The notes beneath the pieces are model-generated. The model saw only the letters and a list, made by a program, of their open reading frames with translations. It had not been told where the DNA came from and made no database searches. From Sutterella sp. (lineage in GTDB: Bacteria; Pseudomonadota; Gammaproteobacteria; Burkholderiales; Burkholderiaceae_F): a stretch of 38,183 nt of DNA. Position numbers and translations under genes: made by a program. Location: positions 1 to 38,183 of the forward strand of contig JAHHRH010000012.1 of the NCBI GenBank assembly GCA_020025915.1, in the 5' to 3' direction. Shown one piece after another: positions 33,164 through 38,183 of this stretch. Positions within the stretch are counted from its first letter, which is position 1, and each line of letters opens with the position of its first letter.

Positions 33164-34372
33164 ATGAGTGAAACTCAGATCATTCTTATTGTGGCCGCCC
33201 TTGCGGTCATCGCTTTCTTCTTTTGGCGTTCTCTTCGTGAAGAACGTCGTTTGCGTGAGAGCCGTAAAACCCCTCTAAAACATGAGACCTTTATTAAGGA
33301 TGTTTTAAAGGAGGAAGAACCAATACCTCGTCAAGAACCTCAGTTAGATACTGAGATGTCCAAGACCGATACGTCAGTGGGTGAGCCTGAACTGACGGTT
33401 GAGATGCAACCTGACGAACAGCCTTCAGATATTCCCCCTGTTTATGAAGAACTGGGGAAGAAAACGATGGTCGAAATCAAAGGCACTTTAGACGAAAGTA
33501 GCTTTATGAGTCGTCGTACGATCGGTACGAAGGAACCACCAGTCGATCGTGGTATTCAGTGGATTCTTGATATTACGCCCTATGAAGGGAAGGTCTTCCC
33601 TTATGGTGCGATTGATTCATTGATTCGTCAGGTGAGCGAATTGTCGTTACCGTTACCGGTCAGTCTTTGGGCGAAGGCCAAGGATGACGGGCTTTACTAT
33701 CAAGTTTACCCAGAGAATACGCTTGTGGGTGATGCGATGCACTTGATTGCGACGCTAGTGGTTGCCAATCGTGCAGCTGTGCTTGACGAAGTGATGGCAT
33801 CGAGCTTCTTGCAGGTGCTCGAGCAAGCGGCGGCGCAAAATGATGTTGATGTCCGTATGTCTGCTGATATGGCTCAGGTGATTGCTACCGCAACGCAGAT
33901 TTCTCGCTTTGTAGCGTATTACGACAAGATGCTTGAACTCAAGATCATCCCGTCAGCGGACAAGACGCTGACTTACGATCAACTTGTGAAGTTAGGTGAA
34001 GCGGCGGGCTTTAAGAGTGGCAGTGCACGACTGGAATACCGAATGGATCCTAAGTCGAGCGAACCGGTGATGACCCTTGAAACGGGCGCGGATGGTATGG
34101 CTTCTTTGCGCCTCGTGTTTGATGTGCCCTTGGCGAGTCTCTCGCGTGGTGACTTAAAGCGTTTCTTCCAGCTTGCCAACCACTTTGCTAATCATTTAGA
34201 CGGTGTGTGGGTCGATTGTGCGGGTAATCGTATTGAAGCCTTGGGTGCCATGATGCTTCAAGATGAAATAGAAGCGCGCTCGTTACAGATGACGATGAGT
34301 GGTGTGCGTCCTGGTTCAGAACGCGCACAGTTGCTCTTCTCACGTAGTGCCTGTCAAGCCAAAGTGGCTTAA
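33164..34372 (+). CDS. zipA: ZipA-like cell division protein
   Basis: 402 aa. A membrane helix at residues 5-21 (IILIVAALAVIAFFFWR), an acidic, Pro-rich spacer (about 30-120), then a folded domain of about 280 residues (DRGIQWILDITPYEG, WVDCAGNRIEALG). Topology and place between smc and ligA are those of the ZipA-like FtsZ-binding protein in betaproteobacteria. It would tether FtsZ to the membrane at mid-cell. The sequence itself is weakly conserved, so the name rests partly on context. Confidence 0.72.
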   Translation: MSETQIILIVAALAVIAFFFWRSLREERRLRESRKTPLKHETFIKDVLKEEEPIPRQEPQLDTEMSKTDTSVGEPELTVEMQPDEQPSDIPPVYEELGKKTMVEIKGTLDESSFMSRRTIGTKEPPVDRGIQWILDITPYEGKVFPYGAIDSLIRQVSELSLPLPVSLWAKAKDDGLYYQVYPENTLVGDAMHLIATLVVANRAAVLDEVMASSFLQVLEQAAAQNDVDVRMSADMAQVIATATQISRFVAYYDKMLELKIIPSADKTLTYDQLVKLGEAAGFKSGSARLEYRMDPKSSEPVMTLETGADGMASLRLVFDVPLASLSRGDLKRFFQLANHFANHLDGVWVDCAGNRIEALGAMMLQDEIEARSLQMTMSGVRPGSERAQLLFSRSACQAKVA

Positions 34373-34393
34373 TTCCTCACCATTCTCATTTTT

Positions 34394-34430
34394 GCCCGCT
34401 GTGCTGACACGATGCAGACGGCGGGCTTTT
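34394..34430 (+). terminator. Terminator between zipA-like gene and ligA
   Basis: GCCCGC (34,394-34,399) pairs with GCGGGC (34,421-34,426), with additional inner pairs TGC/GCA, followed by TTTTTG. It sits 13 bases before the ligA start, so ligA either depends on read-through or is transcribed from a promoter inside the upstream gene. Confidence 0.7.
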
Positions 34431-34443
34431 TGTAGAAAGCATC

Positions 34444-36684
34444 ATGACTGAAACCTCCCTTTTGGATGACGATTTTTCGGGTGAAGCCAAGGCGAAAGCC
34501 CTTGAACCCACGAAGGTGCCTGAGCGTATGCGTGAGCTCATTGCTTTAATTGAAAAGTGGGATCATGAGTACTATGTGTTGGATGCTCCAAGTGTGCCTG
34601 ATGCGGAATATGACCGTACCTTCAATGAACTGAAGGCCTTAGAAGCGCTTTATCCAGAGTGGAAAAACCCCGCAAGTCCGACGGCGCGTGTGGGTGGGGC
34701 TGTGCGTAGTGACTTAGCGAAAGTGACGCATGCCGTGTCGATGCTTTCGATTCATACCGAAACGGACTTTTCATCTGAAGGTGCGATCGCTTTTGATCGA
34801 CGCGTGCGTAGCGAATTAGGTTTGACCGATGATGATCCAGTGATTCAATACGACTGTGAATTGAAGTTTGACGGATTGGCTGCCAATTTGCGTTACGAAA
34901 AAGGGGTATTGGTTCAAGCGGCTACCCGAGGTGACGGTCAAGTTGGCGAAGATGTCACGGCTAATGTACGTACGGTTCGTTCGATTCCCTTAAAGCTTGA
35001 TGGCGATGTGCCCGATGTGCTCGAAGTACGTGGCGAAGTGATCATGCATCGCGAAGACTTTGAGGCACTTAATCGCCGACAAGCCGAACTCGGTCAAAAG
35101 TTGTTCGTGAACCCACGTAATGCCGCAGCGGGATCGTTACGTCAACTTGATCCGACGGTGACAGCAAAGCGCTCGTTACGTTTTTATGCCTATGCCTTGG
35201 GTGAGGTGTCTGGTGGCGCTTTTGCCCACACGCAAACTGAAGTCTTGAATCGTCTAGAATCGTTGGGGTTCCCTGTTGCCAAAGAACATAGTGCGGTGAT
35301 GGGGCCAGAAGCTTTGGCGCGTTTTCATGATGACATTGAAGCGCTTCGACCGACGTTGCCCTTTGACATTGACGGCGTGGTTTATAAGGTGGATGACCTT
35401 GAACTTCAAAAGCGTCTTGGGTTTATTGCCCGTGAACCCCGATGGGCTTGTGCGCATAAATACCCGCCCGAAGAAGCGCTCACAATCTGTGAGGCGATCG
35501 ATATTCAGGTGGGGCGTACGGGTAAGTTAACCCCTGTCGCTCGCTTGAAGCCTGTTTTTGTGGGTGGCGTGACTGTTTCGAATGCGACGCTTCATAACGA
35601 AGACCACATCGCTGGTCTTGATTTGCGTGTGGGTGACACCGTGGTTGTGCGTCGTGCCGGGGATGTGATTCCTGAAGTCGTACGTGTGTTGCATGAGCGT
35701 CGACCAGAGGGTACAGAACCCTTTGTGATGCCGTCGGTTTGCCCAGTCTGTGGTTCAGCGACCATTCGAGACGAAGAAGAAAAAGATACGCGCTGTACGG
35801 GTGGCCTTGTGTGTCCATCGCAGATGAAATTGTCGCTTGTACACTTTGCCTCTCGTCGTGCCATGGGAATTGATGGCTTGGGCGAAAAGATTGTGAATCT
35901 CTTGGTTGATGAAGGTCTGGTCAAGAGCCCAGCAGACATTTTTAGTCTGACGCACGAGGTGTTAATTGCTCCGACCAATGCGACAGTTGAGGGTGCTAAG
36001 CCTATTAAGCGCATGGGTCCAAAGGCTGCGTCAAATTTATTGGCGAATATAGCGAAGGCTAAAGAGACGACCTTTGCCCGATTTATTTTTGCCTTAGGGT
36101 GTCGTCATGTGGGTGAGGCGACCGCGTTGTCGCTTGCGCAACATTTCCGTACGCTTGACCGCCTTGAGGCGGCTGATGAAGCGGCTTTGATGCAAGTCGA
36201 CGATGTGGGCGAAATTATTGCACAAAGTATTGTGGCCTTTTTTAAGGAGCCCCATAACCGCACCGTCATTGAGGCGCTGATTGCAGCTGGTGTTATGTGG
36301 CCAGCAGTTGAAGTGCTTACGGAAGGTGCGACCTCTTTGGTGGCAGGTAAGACCTTTGTATTGACAGGGACGTTGCCGACACTCTCGCGAGATGAGGCGA
36401 AAGATCTGTTGATTGCCGCGGGCGCTAAAGTGTCTGGGTCTGTGAGTAAAAAGACCGACTTTGTGGTGGCGGGGACAGAGGCAGGTTCAAAGCTAGAAAA
36501 AGCGCAGACGTTGGGTATTCGTATCTTGGATGAAGAGGCTTTGATGGCAATGCTAAAGCCTAGCGCTGAGTCTTTCGACACAGTAGCGACTATGCCCCAA
36601 GAAACAGATCGTCAAGAAGCTGATAGCCAAAGAGAGGCTACTCAGGTTAAACCGCAAGCCCCTGAACAAGGGTCTCTCTTTTAA
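34444..36684 (+). CDS. ligA: NAD-dependent DNA ligase with clamp-binding-like C-terminus
   Basis: 746 aa. The Ia domain (HEYYVLDAPSVPDAEYD) binds NMN; KFDG at 141-144 carries the adenylated Lys141; zinc site CPVC...C...C near 433-456; helix-hairpin-helix region; BRCT domain at about 625-700 (GKTFVLTGTLPTLSRDEAKD). After the BRCT a 45-residue Glu/Gln-rich tail ends in QGSLF (742-746), like the beta-clamp binding pentapeptide Q-x-S/D-L-F. It seals nicks at Okazaki fragments. Longer than most LigA (about 670-690) because of the tail and a short N-terminal extension. Confidence 0.95.
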   Translation: MTETSLLDDDFSGEAKAKALEPTKVPERMRELIALIEKWDHEYYVLDAPSVPDAEYDRTFNELKALEALYPEWKNPASPTARVGGAVRSDLAKVTHAVSMLSIHTETDFSSEGAIAFDRRVRSELGLTDDDPVIQYDCELKFDGLAANLRYEKGVLVQAATRGDGQVGEDVTANVRTVRSIPLKLDGDVPDVLEVRGEVIMHREDFEALNRRQAELGQKLFVNPRNAAAGSLRQLDPTVTAKRSLRFYAYALGEVSGGAFAHTQTEVLNRLESLGFPVAKEHSAVMGPEALARFHDDIEALRPTLPFDIDGVVYKVDDLELQKRLGFIAREPRWACAHKYPPEEALTICEAIDIQVGRTGKLTPVARLKPVFVGGVTVSNATLHNEDHIAGLDLRVGDTVVVRRAGDVIPEVVRVLHERRPEGTEPFVMPSVCPVCGSATIRDEEEKDTRCTGGLVCPSQMKLSLVHFASRRAMGIDGLGEKIVNLLVDEGLVKSPADIFSLTHEVLIAPTNATVEGAKPIKRMGPKAASNLLANIAKAKETTFARFIFALGCRHVGEATALSLAQHFRTLDRLEAADEAALMQVDDVGEIIAQSIVAFFKEPHNRTVIEALIAAGVMWPAVEVLTEGATSLVAGKTFVLTGTLPTLSRDEAKDLLIAAGAKVSGSVSKKTDFVVAGTEAGSKLEKAQTLGIRILDEEALMAMLKPSAESFDTVATMPQETDRQEADSQREATQVKPQAPEQGSLF

Positions 36685-36705
36685 TTAAGTTAGAAGGATG
36701 AAATC

Positions 36706-37452
36706 ATGCTCGCTTTGATTGGGGGTTCAGGCTTCACTAATGACGATGTGATCGAAAATCGTCGAGAAATCGTGATGGAGACGCCGTGGGGACAACCTTC
36801 TGCGCCATTGATTGAAGGGACGTTAAAGGGAACTCCGATTCTTTTTTTGCGTCGCCATGGCGTCAAGCACGAGTTTGCGCCTCATTGTGTGCCATCACGC
36901 GCCAACCTGTGGGCACTCAAAGAACGGGGTGTTTCTGGGGTGATTGCTGTGGGTACGGTTGGGGGTATTGCTTCTGATATGGGTCCAGGCCGTATTGCAA
37001 TGCCTGACCAACTCATTGATTACACCTGGGGTCGCGAAGTGTCGTACTACGAGGACTTTGGAAAGTTTGGTATGAAGCACGTCGATATGACGTGGCCATT
37101 TGATCGTGCGTTGAGTCGAGCGCTTCTTGATGCGGCGGATCGTTTAAATAAAGACGTACGCCGAGAAGGCGTCTACGCCTGTACGCAAGGACCAAGACTT
37201 GAAACGGCCGCAGAAGTGCGTCGTATGCAACGAGATGGTGCTGACATGATCGGGATGACGCTTTATCCAGAATGCGCGTTGGCGCGTGAAATCGATTTGC
37301 CTTATGCCGGGATCTGCGTATCAGTGAACCATGCGGCAGGCATGGGTGAATGTGCTGACGAAATTGACTTTGCGTCGTTAGAGTCGTCGTTACAAAAAGC
37401 GGTGAGTGGCGTGGTTGATATTGTGGCTGAAGCCATCAAGGAATTGAAATGA
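36706..37452 (+). CDS. Methylthio-purine nucleoside phosphorylase (MTAP/MTIP family)
   Basis: 248 aa. GGSGF (6-10), RRHGVKHEFAPHCVPSRANL, GTVGGIA, and GMTLYPECALAREIDLPYA define the MTA/PNP phosphorylase family. Length and pattern fit S-methyl-5'-thioinosine phosphorylase, known from Pseudomonas, as well as MTA phosphorylase; these differ by a few active-site residues that cannot be judged safely here. It recycles the by-product of polyamine synthesis or quorum-signal synthesis. AGAAGGA precedes the ATG. Overlaps def by ATGA. Confidence 0.8.
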   Translation: MLALIGGSGFTNDDVIENRREIVMETPWGQPSAPLIEGTLKGTPILFLRRHGVKHEFAPHCVPSRANLWALKERGVSGVIAVGTVGGIASDMGPGRIAMPDQLIDYTWGREVSYYEDFGKFGMKHVDMTWPFDRALSRALLDAADRLNKDVRREGVYACTQGPRLETAAEVRRMQRDGADMIGMTLYPECALAREIDLPYAGICVSVNHAAGMGECADEIDFASLESSLQKAVSGVVDIVAEAIKELK

Positions 37453-37964
37453 TCAGACCTGTGATGCGTATGGGCGAACCTGTCCTTATGCAAAAGGCAC
37501 TGTCGGTCACCGACTTTGAGTCACCAGAACTCCATCTGTTGGTAGCCGATATGTGGGATACGATGGACGCTGAAGGCGGTATTGGGATTGCCGCGCCTCA
37601 GATCGGTGTCTCTAAGCAAATCGTGTGTTTTGGTACGTATGAGAGTGAATGTGCAACGGGAGCCCTTCATGTGCCGCGCACGGTACTCATTAATCCTGTG
37701 ATTGAACCCGTGGGTGAAGAAGTCATCGAACACTGGGAAGGATGTTTGTCGGTGCCAGATTTACGCGGTGTGGTGACGCGTCCTATCGCTGTGCACTATC
37801 GTGGATTCGATTTGGAAGGCAGTGTGATTGAACATGTGGTCGATGGATTACATGCGCGAGTGGTTCAGCACGAATGTGATCATCTCAAAGGGATCCTTTA
37901 TCCGATGCGTGTGACGGATTGGACGAAATTTGGCTATCAGGAGGTTTTCTGTAGCAAAAAGTGA
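37449..37964 (+). CDS. def: Peptide deformylase
   Basis: 171 aa. All three motifs: GIGIAAPQIG (44-53), EGCLSVP (97-103) and QHECDHLKG (140-148), with Cys99, His141 and His145 binding the metal and Glu142 as catalyst. It removes the N-formyl group of new proteins. The start overlaps the phosphorylase stop (ATGA), implying coupling. Genomes often carry two deformylases; the sibling that goes with fmt is not in the window. Confidence 0.93.
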   Translation: MIRPVMRMGEPVLMQKALSVTDFESPELHLLVADMWDTMDAEGGIGIAAPQIGVSKQIVCFGTYESECATGALHVPRTVLINPVIEPVGEEVIEHWEGCLSVPDLRGVVTRPIAVHYRGFDLEGSVIEHVVDGLHARVVQHECDHLKGILYPMRVTDWTKFGYQEVFCSKK

Positions 37965-38002
37965 GTTTGTATACCGTGTTTACGGTATTTTGAAATTTTC
38001 TC

Positions 38003-38031
38003 TTGACAAATTTTAAAATAAGGTGTTTAAT
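38003..38031 (+). promoter_or_regulatory. rRNA-operon promoter P1
   Basis: TTGACA (38,003-38,008), 17 bases, TTTAAT (38,026-38,031), preceded by an AT-rich stretch that could act as an UP element. First of two tandem promoters in front of the rRNA leader. Confidence 0.75.
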
Positions 38032-38074
38032 ACGAATCCTTCGTTGCGACGCTGAGTCGATAACGAAATTATTT

Positions 38075-38103
38075 TTGACAAAGAATGTTTGATCTGATAC
38101 GAT
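38075..38103 (+). promoter_or_regulatory. rRNA-operon promoter P2 with overlapping inverted repeat
   Basis: TTGACA (38,075-38,080), 17 bases, TACGAT (38,098-38,103). The inverted repeat TTTGATC (38,088-38,094) and GATCAAA (38,101-38,107) brackets the -10 region and would fit a protein dimer. Confidence 0.65.
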
Positions 38104-38183
38104 CAAAATTCTGTGCTTTTACAAAGCATTGTTCTTTAAAAATCAGAATTCAACGAACCGATAAGTGTGAACATCGGCAGTTT
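38104..38183 (+). other. 5' leader of an rRNA operon, cut by the window edge
   Basis: Sequence downstream of P2, with a stem-loop, boxA and then AACCGATAAGTGTGAACATC, the kind of pre-16S leader seen before 16S rRNA genes in betaproteobacteria. The 16S gene itself is not reached. Confidence 0.7.
38130..38142 (+). promoter_or_regulatory. boxA antitermination site
   Basis: TGTTCTTTAAAAA resembles boxA (TGCTCTTTAACAA in E. coli), the NusB-NusE loading site in rRNA leaders. It follows the hairpin TGCTTT/AAAGCA (38,114-38,128). Confidence 0.75.

Noticed and set aside
1..38183. CRISPR arrays and tRNA genes
   Set aside because: No series of regularly spaced identical repeats and no cloverleaf with a GTTCRANNC T-loop and CCA-type end was found on either strand by reading; a program might still find a weak one.

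Overview
The window looks like chromosomal DNA of a Burkholderiales-type betaproteobacterium, most plausibly of the Sutterellaceae. This is inferred from the gene order smc-zipA-like-ligA, the xseB-ispA-dxs operon and the style of the rRNA-operon leader at the right end. No rRNA or marker tree could be run, so the taxonomy is a judgement from content.

Region 1 (1-11,250) is an accessory heme-acquisition island. A Fur-box promoter drives an oxygen-independent heme-degrading radical SAM enzyme (HutW type, with a Met/His-rich repeat tail). It is followed by a TonB-dependent outer-membrane receptor and a complete ECF-type transporter (S, T and fused A-A' subunits). Next come a HutX heme carrier, a small flavodoxin of the BilS/HmuF kind, and ExbB-ExbD-TonB. 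Together these could carry heme from the cell surface to ring opening and iron release: receptor and TonB-ExbBD cross the outer membrane, the ECF module crosses the inner membrane, HutX carries heme in the cytosol, HutW opens the ring and the flavodoxin supplies electrons. The ECF importer takes the place where HutBCD-type ABC importers usually sit. The island is bracketed by two inverted copies, about 207-209 bp each, of the same IS4-family transposon end, with the cargo trimmed to within about 30 bp of its promoter and 9 bp of the tonB stop.

Region 2 (11,250-13,180) holds a stub of an IS3-type orfA, a stretch of about 580 bp dense in stem-loops ending in a strong terminator (possibly an orphan TnpB-element RNA end), and a DAACS amino-acid/dicarboxylate symporter.

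Region 3 (13,190-23,930) is mostly core genome: a ZIP metal transporter, an EamA permease, xseB-ispA-dxs (isoprenoid precursors), yajQ, murB, a TrhA/hemolysin III protein, rpsT, murJ, and a small acidic protein of unknown function. Most units are separated by clear hairpin terminators.

Region 4 (24,020-26,440) is a second mobile-element scar zone: an IS605-type element whose tnpB has lost its catalytic middle, a metQ lipoprotein gene without metNI, and the first 55 codons of an ISL3-family transposase ending on the stop codon of an ABC-F gene.

Region 5 (26,431-38,183) is core again: yheS-like ABC-F and prmB on the minus strand; then smc (TTG start), zipA-like, ligA (with a C-terminal clamp-binding-like peptide), an MTA/MTI phosphorylase and peptide deformylase on the plus strand. 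The window ends inside the leader of an rRNA operon with two tandem promoters and boxA; 16S rRNA should begin just beyond the edge.
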